From positions 32,590-96,589 of the forward strand of contig JAFZHB010000016.1 in the NCBI GenBank assembly GCA_017555105.1: a stretch of DNA of 64,000 nucleotides. The letters are read 5' to 3'. The stretch comes from Alistipes sp. (lineage in GTDB: Bacteria > Bacteroidota > Bacteroidia > Bacteroidales > Rikenellaceae). The notes beneath the pieces are model-generated. The model was not told the origin of the DNA. It worked only from the letters and a program-made list of their open reading frames with translations, and ran no database searches. The position numbers and the translations under genes are program-made. Of the stretch, positions 42,288 to 50,118 are shown piece by piece (the stretch's first letter is position 1; every line of letters begins with the position of its first letter).

Positions 42288-43136
42288 TTAGTTTTCATCG
42301 GGATTGAGCTCGACATCGACACCCTCCACCTCCGTGAACGAGTCGTTGAACGAGATGCGGAGCGCACCACCACCCGCCTCCGCGTACTCCACCGTGATGG
42401 CGTACTTCGTCTGCGGAGCGGTATTGCCTGCGCCGAGGGTTGTCTTCGGGAAGCGTACCTCCACGCCCGTCTGCTTCTTCACGGCCGTGCCGCTGAACGA
42501 GAGGGGCTGACCGGCCCGGACAAAGATCAAGGCCGAGGGGTCGGTCGTCGTGGGACAGAACTCGAAGTCGCTCTGCGCCGTGTGGATCGTGAAAGCTACA
42601 TCCGTGAAGTAGTTGAGCAGCCACTCCCCCACCGCAAAGGTGAAGCAGGAGTTGACCAACTTCACCGGAACGCGCACCTCATTGTTGGCCGTATTGCCGG
42701 CGTAGATCGAGAACTCCTCGCTCTGACCTGCGAAGGCAGCCTTGCCCTCACCCTCCGCGGCAGGATCGCCGTAGCTGAGCGAGGCCGTGTAGCGGTTGTT
42801 GTAGCGCTGCAGCGCGGTGCTGTAGTCGCCCGCCTCGAAGTCGGGATTCTCCAGTCGGAAGTCGGAGAGCGTCGTCCAGGTGCGGTTGTAGGCCGTCGTA
42901 CCCGTCTTGTCGGTGTAGCTACCCTCGATGTGAAGCTGGAGCGCCTCCTCCTGAGGAATCAGCTCGTTCGGCAGATTGGACTGCGCACGCGCAATCACCT
43001 CCGCCACCTCCCCGGTGAGTGCCGTGCGGAGCGAGAGCTTGCCCGAACCATTGGCCGGGGGCGTCGGCGTCTCCGAGCTGCACGCTGCAAAGGCGAGTGC
43101 CAAAGCCAGCATCGGGATCATCAATTTGTTTTTCAT
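42288..43136 (-). CDS. Small DUF4493-like surface lipoprotein
   Basis: Secreted lipoprotein of 282 residues (AFAACSSE, Cys near residue 19). GSGKLSLRTALTGEV near 29-43 is the usual first strand of DUF4493-like proteins, LENPDFEAGDYSTAL near 95 and EEFSIYAGNTANNEVRVPVKLVNSCFTF near 147-175 its later strands. It is about half the length of its neighbours and has no C-terminal PCMD domain. The ATG at 43136 starts the signal peptide, whereas the open frame continues upstream. It lies between the fimbrillin-like gene (43 bases) and the larger DUF4493 gene (21 bases). Confidence 0.7.
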   Translation of the reverse strand: MKNKLMIPMLALALAFAACSSETPTPPANGSGKLSLRTALTGEVAEVIARAQSNLPNELIPQEEALQLHIEGSYTDKTGTTAYNRTWTTLSDFRLENPDFEAGDYSTALQRYNNRYTASLSYGDPAAEGEGKAAFAGQSEEFSIYAGNTANNEVRVPVKLVNSCFTFAVGEWLLNYFTDVAFTIHTAQSDFEFCPTTTDPSALIFVRAGQPLSFSGTAVKKQTGVEVRFPKTTLGAGNTAPQTKYAITVEYAEAGGGALRISFNDSFTEVEGVDVELNPDEN

Positions 43137-43179
43137 AGTGTGGTGTGTTTTATTGTTATTTTTTTGTTTCCGGATGGAT

Positions 43180-45084
43180 TTAGTTTGCAATCTGTATCTT
43201 GATGTTGTCGAGGTATAGATAGTAGTGGCAGTTCTTACCGATGGCACTATCCTCTCGGTCGGTCAACGCCCACCAGCTGACGCGGGTCGTCTTGTCCGCA
43301 CCGGGCGTCACGAACGACAACCCCTTGTGTGGCAGATTGTTATCCGCGAACGCACCCGTATCGTTCGTCTCGTCGCACATACGCTCGAAGGAGACGGCGT
43401 TGCTCAGCTGATCGGCCACATCGCCCTGCGTCTTGCCGGCAAGCGGGTTGGAGCTATCCGTATGCGTACCCGCCAGGCAGTAGGCTACCTTATTATTACT
43501 GTCATCCCAGGTGCTCACGCCACCGATGACCTTCGTCTTCACATAGGCCTTGTTCGGGATGTAGCAACCCATATCGAAGCTCACCTTCACCGAGGCATTG
43601 GCACCCGCTTTGAGCTTCGTGAGGGGCGGTGTATCGAGGCGACCGCAGTAGCGACCTACCACCCACGCACCGCACTGATAGCGCACACCGATGCGGGCAA
43701 ACTTATTGGCAAAGACCTGATAGCGCGAAGCGTTCCAACCCGAGAGTGCACCTCCGAGAGCCACACCCGTCGTGCTGGTGTTATTCGTATCGTCGTTCGT
43801 GTAGGTGTCGTTGCTCGACGAGGCCGAAGCGGTCGAGAAGGTCTCCTCCAGCAGGTAGGGAACACGCTTCTCGATGCGCGTATACTCGCTGGCCGAGATG
43901 CCGGAGGGCAGCACCACCGGATCATCGAAGAGGCAGTGCTCCGACTCGTAACGGATCGGGAGCGACTTGCCGCCCATCGTGGCGGGATCGGCACAGATGG
44001 CCACCTTGTAGCTCTTCGAGGCATCGGGCGTGAAGCGCCATTCGCTCACCGTATTCTCGGAGAAGGGAACCAGGAAGTTGTAGCCGCTGAGGGTCATCGT
44101 CTGCCACTCCTCGCCCAAGTTGTTGGCCACCTCATACAGGTCAACATAGGTGAGGGGATAGAGCGGCGAAGTGGGAATGGTCAGCGCAATGGGGGTGATG
44201 TGTTGTGCTTCGAGTTCTCGGTCGATCGTGGTCGTGATGTCGTAGGACTTGACACCCGCCTCGTTGTAGGCCGCGAAGCGCACCGTACCGTCGAGCGTGG
44301 TGGGCATCGTATGCAGCCAGAGGTAGCCCTCGCCCGCATCGAAGCGGTAGCCGTCGGGCACCTCTACGGTAATCGTGTTCGACGAGGGGGTCCACACGGC
44401 CGTATTTTCAAAGTCGGTTGCATCGAACGAGAGCGTGCCGACCACCGGCTGCGGGAATTCGATCTCGAGGCGTTTGATCGGCAGACCGAGGTTGTTCTTA
44501 CCCTCGGGGATGCGAATGCGGATCAGGTGGCAGAGGTGCGTAAACGCCAGACGCGGCTGATCCCACTCGGGCTCCATGTGGGCACGATCGCTCTCGGCGA
44601 GTGCCGGGCCCGTGGTCTGGGCATACATCCAATCGAGCGCAGGGTCATACTGCCCGCTCTGCGTCATAGGCAGCGTGTAGCTCACCTCGCTACCCTGCTG
44701 TGAGGCAGGAAGGGGGTAGATGGCCGTATAGCGATAGGTAGCCTGCTCCATCGCCCCCACCGAGGCCATAAAGTCGGCCGAGGTGTATTCGGCATTGTAG
44801 GTAGCCAGCGTGAACTCCGCACCCGAGAAGGCGTAGCCGCCATAGCTCATCGACTCAGCCCAGAGGAGCAGCTTATCGCCCACGCTCCAGCGGATCGTCT
44901 GCTCACCGCCCTCCACCTCACCGAGTGCCGTACGGCTCATCGAGGGTTGCGCAGCACGAATCACGAGCTGCCGCGTCGCCTCGCCCGTCGTGGGCTCTTG
45001 CTCCGAGGCTGCACGCTCACAGGCCGCAGCAAACGCCACCGCCAGCAACATGAGTAGGACTCGTATCTGCACCTTGATATTCAT
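43180..45084 (-). CDS. Fimbrillin-like (Mfa-like) surface lipoprotein
   Basis: Secreted lipoprotein of 634 residues, first in its operon (signal to AFAAAC, Cys near residue 22). The N-terminal 250 residues look like the fimbrillin/Mfa_like_1 fold: MSRTALGEVEGGEQTIRWSVGDKLLLW near 48-74, then YRYTAIYPLP near 117 and QPRLAFTHLCHLIRIRIP near 175. The C-terminal 250 residues are a separate beta-rich unit ending in HYYLYLDNIKIQIAN, similar to carbohydrate-binding jelly rolls. Being the probable fimbrillin of the set, it suggests the five lipoproteins form or decorate a surface appendage. The start at 45084 follows the -7 box TATTTTTG (45104-45111). Confidence 0.7.
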   Translation of the reverse strand: MNIKVQIRVLLMLLAVAFAAACERAASEQEPTTGEATRQLVIRAAQPSMSRTALGEVEGGEQTIRWSVGDKLLLWAESMSYGGYAFSGAEFTLATYNAEYTSADFMASVGAMEQATYRYTAIYPLPASQQGSEVSYTLPMTQSGQYDPALDWMYAQTTGPALAESDRAHMEPEWDQPRLAFTHLCHLIRIRIPEGKNNLGLPIKRLEIEFPQPVVGTLSFDATDFENTAVWTPSSNTITVEVPDGYRFDAGEGYLWLHTMPTTLDGTVRFAAYNEAGVKSYDITTTIDRELEAQHITPIALTIPTSPLYPLTYVDLYEVANNLGEEWQTMTLSGYNFLVPFSENTVSEWRFTPDASKSYKVAICADPATMGGKSLPIRYESEHCLFDDPVVLPSGISASEYTRIEKRVPYLLEETFSTASASSSNDTYTNDDTNNTSTTGVALGGALSGWNASRYQVFANKFARIGVRYQCGAWVVGRYCGRLDTPPLTKLKAGANASVKVSFDMGCYIPNKAYVKTKVIGGVSTWDDSNNKVAYCLAGTHTDSSNPLAGKTQGDVADQLSNAVSFERMCDETNDTGAFADNNLPHKGLSFVTPGADKTTRVSWWALTDREDSAIGKNCHYYLYLDNIKIQIAN

Positions 45085-45103
45085 ATACACACTTTCTCGC
45101 GTG

Positions 45104-45111
45104 CAAAAATA
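45104..45111 (-). promoter_or_regulatory. -7 box of the five-gene lipoprotein operon
   Basis: TATTTTTG on the minus strand, 20 bases before the start codon. The -33 region is weak. Confidence 0.5.
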
Positions 45112-45283
45112 GTCGACCGTGAGCCCCTTCGGAAATAAATTCAACCACCCGGCCAACGATCCCCACGAATGGACAAATTTTCATCATGAACGCGATTTTC
45201 GCCCAACAACCCACGAAATCGGCTGTTCGTGATAAAATTCGTACGGTTCGTTGATTTTATTGGATTGGGTGGTTCCTTTTACC

Positions 45284-45291
45284 TATATTTG
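45284..45291 (+). promoter_or_regulatory. -7 box of the outer-membrane barrel pair
   Basis: TATATTTG ends 21 bases before the GTG start, with TTGG 20 bases upstream as a partial -33 box. Confidence 0.6.
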
Positions 45292-45311
45292 TCGCAGATA
45301 AATCCCACACT

Positions 45312-46130
45312 GTGCGTCGTTTCAGCCGATACCTGCTGCTCCTCACCCTTTGGAGTGCCGTTTCGATTCTCCGAGTCGAAGCGCAGGAGATCGTGTCCGA
45401 CAGCCTCGCACAGCCCGCTGTGGCGCAGCCCGCCACCCCCTCGGTGCTCGAGCGCATCCACCAACGCGGCATCACCGACCTGAACAGCCGCTTCGTGCCA
45501 CGCGGACAGTGGATCATGGGCTCGTCGCTCTCCTTCTCCACCCACACGAACGACAACTACGCGATCGCCATCGTGGAGGGGATCCTCTCCGAGGGATATA
45601 TGTTCCGCGTCAGCCCAATGGTGGCCTACGCCCTCGGCGAGAATATGGCCGTGGGAGGTCGCTTCACCTACTCGCGCACGAACCTCACGATCACCAACGC
45701 CGCCCTGAAGTTTGGTGACTCGGAGAGTGGTTCGGAGATCTTCATCACCGACTACAAGGCCGTGCGCCACAGCTACACGGTCTCGGCCATCTGGCGTCAA
45801 TACATCCCGCTGGGCAAGAGCCAGCGCTTCGCCTTCTTCAACGAGATCTCGCTCGGCGGAGGCGGCACGCAGGGCATCTTTGCGGCCGATCAGCCGATCC
45901 GTGGCACCTTTGAGCGTGGTTACAACCTCGCACTCGGTGTCTCGCCCGGACTTATCGCCTTCGCCACGAACGAGGTGGCCATCGAGGTCAATGTGGGTGT
46001 CATGGGCATCAACTACTCCGAGGTGAAGCAGGTGCACAACCGCATTGAGACGGGACACCGCCGCACCAGCAACATGAACTTCAAGGTCAATCTGCTCTCG
46101 ATCGGATTGGGCGTATCCTTCTACCTTTAA
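45312..46130 (+). CDS. Outer-membrane beta-barrel protein, first of a related pair
   Basis: A 272-residue protein with a signal peptide (ends RVEAQ) and a predicted small outer-membrane barrel: alternating strands such as WIMGSSLSFSTHTND, YMFRVSPMVAYAL, NMAVGGRFTYSRT, and a C-terminal strand SIGLGVSFYL ending in aromatic-Leu. It starts with GTG, the first usable start after the promoter. The next gene begins 12 bases later and encodes a protein of the same plan. The cargo or role of the barrel is unknown. Confidence 0.75.
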   Translation: MRRFSRYLLLLTLWSAVSILRVEAQEIVSDSLAQPAVAQPATPSVLERIHQRGITDLNSRFVPRGQWIMGSSLSFSTHTNDNYAIAIVEGILSEGYMFRVSPMVAYALGENMAVGGRFTYSRTNLTITNAALKFGDSESGSEIFITDYKAVRHSYTVSAIWRQYIPLGKSQRFAFFNEISLGGGGTQGIFAADQPIRGTFERGYNLALGVSPGLIAFATNEVAIEVNVGVMGINYSEVKQVHNRIETGHRRTSNMNFKVNLLSIGLGVSFYL

Positions 46131-46142
46131 CCAAGCGATCCG

Positions 46143-46949
46143 ATGAAACTGCGTCTGCTACTCCTTCTCGCCACGCTGCTGGCTCTTGAGTGCCCCCTCT
46201 CGGCTCGTACCCCCGAGGGCTTCTGGCCTCAGATCCACCGTGTCGATCGTCAGATCAACCGCACGGAGACGAGCTTCGGCTACGGCGGTGAGTGGTTTAT
46301 GGGTATGACCGCCTCCTACGGCACGCTCACGAGCGAGGATTCGGAGTTTATGGTCTTCCTCGACAACATCAACCTCAAGGGGGCTGTGACCACCCTCAAA
46401 CCCTTCTTCGGCTACTTCTACCGCGACAACCGCGCCGTGGGTCTGCGCCTGGGCTACCAATACATCGACGGCGAGCTCGGCAACTTCGACTTCGACTTGG
46501 GCGAGCAGAACGACATCTCGCTCAGTATCAGCGGTATGCACCTGCGCAGCAGCAGCTACTCGGTGGGAGCGTTCCACCGCGCCTATGTGGCACTCGACCC
46601 GAAGGGTCGCTTCGGACTCTTCTCCGAGATCGAGGCCAAGGCTCAGTTCGGCACGAGCGAGTTTCTCAACGAGTCGGGCGAGGAGCTGAAGTACACCGAG
46701 GGACGCAGTATGAAGCTCAAGGTGGGCTTCAACCCGGGTGTAGCCATCTACATCTTCCCGCAGGTCTGCGCCACCGTGTCGGTGGGTCTGGGAGGTCTGC
46801 AATACGCCACCGTACGCCAATACAACGCCGCAGGCGAGCAGGTGGGCTCGCGCCAGGCAACCAAGATGCAGTTCCGCCTCAACCTGGCCGAGATCAACTT
46901 CGGTATGGTCATCCACCTCTGGAACAAGCAGAAGTTCAACGAGAGGTAG
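46143..46949 (+). CDS. Outer-membrane beta-barrel protein, second of a related pair
   Basis: A 268-residue barrel protein with signal peptide (ends PLSART) that matches the first in layout: HRVDRQINRTETSFGYGGEWFMGMTASYGT mirrors the N-terminal strand of its neighbour, and NRAVGLRLGYQY its central strands. It ends in LNLAEINFGMVIHLWN and a short charged tail. The pair probably arose by duplication. Nothing shows a substrate or partner. Confidence 0.75.
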   Translation: MKLRLLLLLATLLALECPLSARTPEGFWPQIHRVDRQINRTETSFGYGGEWFMGMTASYGTLTSEDSEFMVFLDNINLKGAVTTLKPFFGYFYRDNRAVGLRLGYQYIDGELGNFDFDLGEQNDISLSISGMHLRSSSYSVGAFHRAYVALDPKGRFGLFSEIEAKAQFGTSEFLNESGEELKYTEGRSMKLKVGFNPGVAIYIFPQVCATVSVGLGGLQYATVRQYNAAGEQVGSRQATKMQFRLNLAEINFGMVIHLWNKQKFNER

Positions 46950-47037
46950 GTATAATAAGTGAAATAGGTAGAATAGGTATGCTTATCAAACCTATTCTAC
47001 CTAATTCTACCTAATAGAGCTCTCCCCTCCCCAATTC
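46950..47037. repeat. AT-rich inverted repeat after the barrel genes
   Basis: AAATAGGTAGAATAGGT and its inverse ACCTATTCTACCTAATT form a long hairpin (about 46965-46981 with 46992-47008). It is followed at 47037 by the dispersed AT-rich repeat family. It probably acts as a terminator. Confidence 0.55.
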
Positions 47038-47589
47038 TCAATTTTGAATTTTGCATTCTACATTTTGCATTTCATCCCTCTTCGAAGGGGTGATGAAAAC
47101 CGGCATGCCGATATAGACGGCCGGCACGAGCTGCACCAGGTCGCTGTTATGCATCCGAACGCAACCGGCTGATGCACGCTTTCCGATCGAGTGATCGAGG
47201 CGGGTGCCGTGGATGCCGATGCCCGTATGAGGCGGGGTGTGGAGCCGCACGAAGTAGGGCCCATAAGCCCCCTGCTGACTCCCCTTGCCGTCGCCATAGT
47301 CATACTCCCAAGCGCCCGTTTCGATGATCTGCTCGACCCAGAAAAGTCCCTCAGGGGTCTTGCGGTCACCCGAACGCTCCTTGTCGCCATAGTTCTCGCC
47401 ACAGGCTATCGGGAAGCGAGCCACCACCACGCCCGTGCTGTCGACCACCGAGAGGCGCATCTGCTCCTTCGAGATCAGGAGGTAGTGAGCCGAACGGATC
47501 GGATCGACCGAAGCGCTTCTCCGCACACGCTGTGTGGCGCAGCCACTCATCAGAAGCAGGGCTGCCAAGAGGAAAAGAGTCTGTTTCAT
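47038..47589 (-). CDS. L,D-transpeptidase (YkuD) lipoprotein
   Basis: A periplasmic, lipid-anchored enzyme (LLMSGC, Cys17) of the YkuD family, which cross-links or modifies peptidoglycan or joins proteins to it. IGIHGTRLDHSIGKRASAGCVRM near 120-142 gives the HGT...S-x-G-C-x-R-M active-site motif with the nucleophile Cys. The 183 residues are a single domain. Its first codon overlaps the stop of the Omp85-like gene (TAATG). The last ten codons (from MQNVECKIQN) come from the AT-rich dispersed repeat, so the original C-terminus was probably shorter. Confidence 0.9.
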   Translation of the reverse strand: MKQTLFLLAALLLMSGCATQRVRRSASVDPIRSAHYLLISKEQMRLSVVDSTGVVVARFPIACGENYGDKERSGDRKTPEGLFWVEQIIETGAWEYDYGDGKGSQQGAYGPYFVRLHTPPHTGIGIHGTRLDHSIGKRASAGCVRMHNSDLVQLVPAVYIGMPVFITPSKRDEMQNVECKIQN

Positions 47590-49409
47590 TACTCAAAGTT
47601 CAACATTTCAGGAGGTAACGGTCGGTAGCGATACTGCTGCAAAGCCGATGCCGAAGAGAAGCGGAAGTAGCGACTCTCGGCCAGGCCGCCCCGTCCGAAG
47701 GCGACACCCAGGCGCAGCTGAATTGCCTTGAAAACCAAGCGCTCGTTACGCACACGCACACCCACGCCGAGCGAGCAGAAGGGGTCGTTGCGGAAGATAT
47801 TGTCGTCGTAGCCGATCACGCCCACATCGCAGAAGCTGAACACGGCCACCTTGAAGCCCAGGGGCTGGTAGGGGGTAAAGTAGACCGACTCGGTGTTGAC
47901 CACCAGGCGGTTGATGCCCGTCAGATGCTCCTCGAGGGCGTGGAGTCCGTTTTCGTTCGTGAAGCTGATGCACTCGTCAGCACCCGTGAGTCGATCCCAG
48001 CCGTAGGTGTAACCCAGCGAGATAAAGTAGCGCTGTCGGCTGCGTCCCTGCTCGTAGAGGCGCGAGAACCAACGCAACGCCAGGTCGACCTGCCCACGAC
48101 TGAGCTGGTGCGTAGCGGTCGAGTTGTAGCCTCCGACACGGATCTGCCCCATCAGGTAGCCGATGCGCGTGTAACCACCCATCGTATGCGAGAGAGCCAT
48201 GTAATAGGTGTCGTCGAACTCACCCCAGAGATAACCTCCCGTCAGCTCGCTGCGGAAACCCGAGACGAGGTACTCGCGCTGACCATAGCCATAGATCATG
48301 TTGGCCGAGAAGAAGTGCTCGCGGTAAAGACCCAGGTTCACGAGCAGTGCATCCCCATCGTGCAGCAACGGGTGGCGCTGCGGGGCGGTATCCTCGGGAC
48401 GGAGCGAGAAGCGGCAACGGTTGTAGCGGAAGGCGGCATAGAGGCTCGCATCGATCGGCTCGAAGCGGTAGGAGTAGCCGCTCCAGAAGTCGAGGTTGCG
48501 CGCCTTGACAAGCTCGCTCGTGTCGCGATCCACAAAGTGGTGCTTGACCTTGTTGTTCGACCAGGTGAGACCCAGCATATAGTCCGTCGGGCGGATGAAC
48601 TCCTTCTGCACCCCCGCCTGAAGGCGCGAAGTGGAGAACGAGCGTCCTGCGGCGAAGTCAAAGGTGTAGAACGATCCTCGGAGGTTCGGCACGCTATACT
48701 CCACGACATTGCCCTCGTAGGAGGGGTTGCGGTAATCGAGGTTCGTCTCCAAACGCAGGAGGTGACCGCGACCCAACAGGTTCGACTCCGAGAGGCCGAC
48801 CGAAGCCTCCCCCTTCGAGCGTACCGAGCCGTCGACATCCACCGTCCAACTGTCGCGCGTGCGCACCACCAGATCGACCTGCGTGCTATCCGAGGGGTCG
48901 AGTTCGATATCGATGGCCACATCGGAAATGTAGCGACGCGACTGCAAGAGGTGTTTATTGCGGGCTATGATGTACGGATCGAGCCGATCGCCCGCGGCGA
49001 AGAGCAGATCGCGGCGAATGATCTGTTCGCGGGTGAGGGTGTGCAGATGGTTGGCCACACGCTCCCACCCCTTCTCCTCGGAGTCAAACGGCAGCAGGCG
49101 CTCGATGCGCACCTCGCGGATGCGACGCCCGGCATAGGGCGACAGCGTAGCCTCCTCGTCGTAGACCTGCTCGTGATGCACCGAGTCGCGCTCGGACTTC
49201 ACCAACGCTCGGTAGAGCGTCTTCGACCAGCGGCTGCGCTCGCTGCGGATGCGGAGGCTGTCGTAGAAACGATCAGACTGTGCGCTGTTCAGCTCCGTTG
49301 TGTCGGCTACCTCGTGCGGCATCGACCACACGACCCGTTCGGCCTTCGCCCCGAGGGGTGAGAGCCAGAGCAGGAGCAGTAGAAGCGACAACAGGGGCTG
49401 TTTCATCAA
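47589..49409 (-). CDS. Omp85-superfamily (BamA/TamA-like) outer-membrane protein
   Basis: A 606-residue protein with signal peptide, a predicted POTRA-like region and a 16-strand-type barrel. LTREQIIRRDLLFAAGDRLDPYIIARNKHLLQS near 127-160 matches the Omp85 POTRA entry (a 'T-x-x-x-I-RREL' start). DVDGSVRSKGEASVGLSESNLLGRGHLLR near 192-220 is the hinge to the barrel, and SRQRYFISLGYTYGWD and the following strands form the barrel end. Only one POTRA unit seems complete, fewer than the five of BamA, so it is a short member such as those that export or anchor surface proteins. It is co-transcribed with the L,D-transpeptidase and probably with the Nudix gene. Confidence 0.78.
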   Translation of the reverse strand: MMKQPLLSLLLLLLWLSPLGAKAERVVWSMPHEVADTTELNSAQSDRFYDSLRIRSERSRWSKTLYRALVKSERDSVHHEQVYDEEATLSPYAGRRIREVRIERLLPFDSEEKGWERVANHLHTLTREQIIRRDLLFAAGDRLDPYIIARNKHLLQSRRYISDVAIDIELDPSDSTQVDLVVRTRDSWTVDVDGSVRSKGEASVGLSESNLLGRGHLLRLETNLDYRNPSYEGNVVEYSVPNLRGSFYTFDFAAGRSFSTSRLQAGVQKEFIRPTDYMLGLTWSNNKVKHHFVDRDTSELVKARNLDFWSGYSYRFEPIDASLYAAFRYNRCRFSLRPEDTAPQRHPLLHDGDALLVNLGLYREHFFSANMIYGYGQREYLVSGFRSELTGGYLWGEFDDTYYMALSHTMGGYTRIGYLMGQIRVGGYNSTATHQLSRGQVDLALRWFSRLYEQGRSRQRYFISLGYTYGWDRLTGADECISFTNENGLHALEEHLTGINRLVVNTESVYFTPYQPLGFKVAVFSFCDVGVIGYDDNIFRNDPFCSLGVGVRVRNERLVFKAIQLRLGVAFGRGGLAESRYFRFSSASALQQYRYRPLPPEMLNFE

Positions 49410-49448
49410 ATCACTAACGGTTGAATGGGGGCGTTTCGTATCGCTCGC

Positions 49449-50066
49449 CTAAGCGCGATTGATCAACGCATAGAGGGCTTCGATCACACGACGGATCGTC
49501 GGGAAGCTCTGTTCGAGGTGCTCCTCCACCTCGCGGCGGTTGCACCAGGCCACCTGCTCGATCCCCTCCTCCTCTTGCGGTTTGAGTTGGTCACAATGCG
49601 CCGTGCGCAGCAGGTACCAATGGGTCGTCTTCAGCTCCCACGACTCGGTGTAGGGCGAGTAGTAGCCGTGGCGCGTCTCACAGAGCGGACGCAGCACCTC
49701 GGCCTCGACACCCGTCTCCTCCTCGATCTCACGCACCGCGCAACGATCGAACGGCTCATGCTCATCCACACGCCCCTTAGGCAGGTCCCAACGGCCGTTT
49801 CGGTGGATCATCAGCCACTCTCCTTCGCCATTGACCACCACACCGCCGGCGGCATCAACGGCCGAAAAATCAGCTGCAAATCGCTCGTAAGCGGCCACCG
49901 GATCGGCAGCGATGACGGCTACCTTGTTGTGAATTTCCAAAAAAAACAGTACCTTCGCTCTCGCGGCTTCGTCGAGCGACGAAAGGCGCAAGGGGAAGAA
50001 GGTCGCATCGGGTAATACCGTGCTAAAAACCAGCGTTTTATCTTGAAAATAGACCTGATACTCCAT
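49449..50066 (-). CDS. Nudix hydrolase
   Basis: Hydrolyses a nucleoside diphosphate linked to another part; the substrate is unknown. The Nudix box G-x5-E-x7-REUxEExGU is intact in the stretch from residue 97, with REIEEETGV near 110-118. The N-terminal 70 residues are an extra region seen in some family members. It is the first gene of the minus-strand group with the Omp85-like gene 39 bases downstream; the promoter candidate is at 50084-50091. Confidence 0.85.
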   Translation of the reverse strand: MEYQVYFQDKTLVFSTVLPDATFFPLRLSSLDEAARAKVLFFLEIHNKVAVIAADPVAAYERFAADFSAVDAAGGVVVNGEGEWLMIHRNGRWDLPKGRVDEHEPFDRCAVREIEEETGVEAEVLRPLCETRHGYYSPYTESWELKTTHWYLLRTAHCDQLKPQEEEGIEQVAWCNRREVEEHLEQSFPTIRRVIEALYALINRA

Positions 50067-50083
50067 AAGACAACATTGGACTA

Positions 50084-50091
50084 CAAATTTA
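50084..50091 (-). promoter_or_regulatory. -7 box of the Nudix operon
   Basis: TAAATTTG on the minus strand (with a second copy at 50092-50099), 17 bases before the start codon. The -33 region is only roughly matched. Confidence 0.4.
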
Positions 50092-50118
50092 CAAATTTAT
50101 CAGCAAATCACAACAAAA

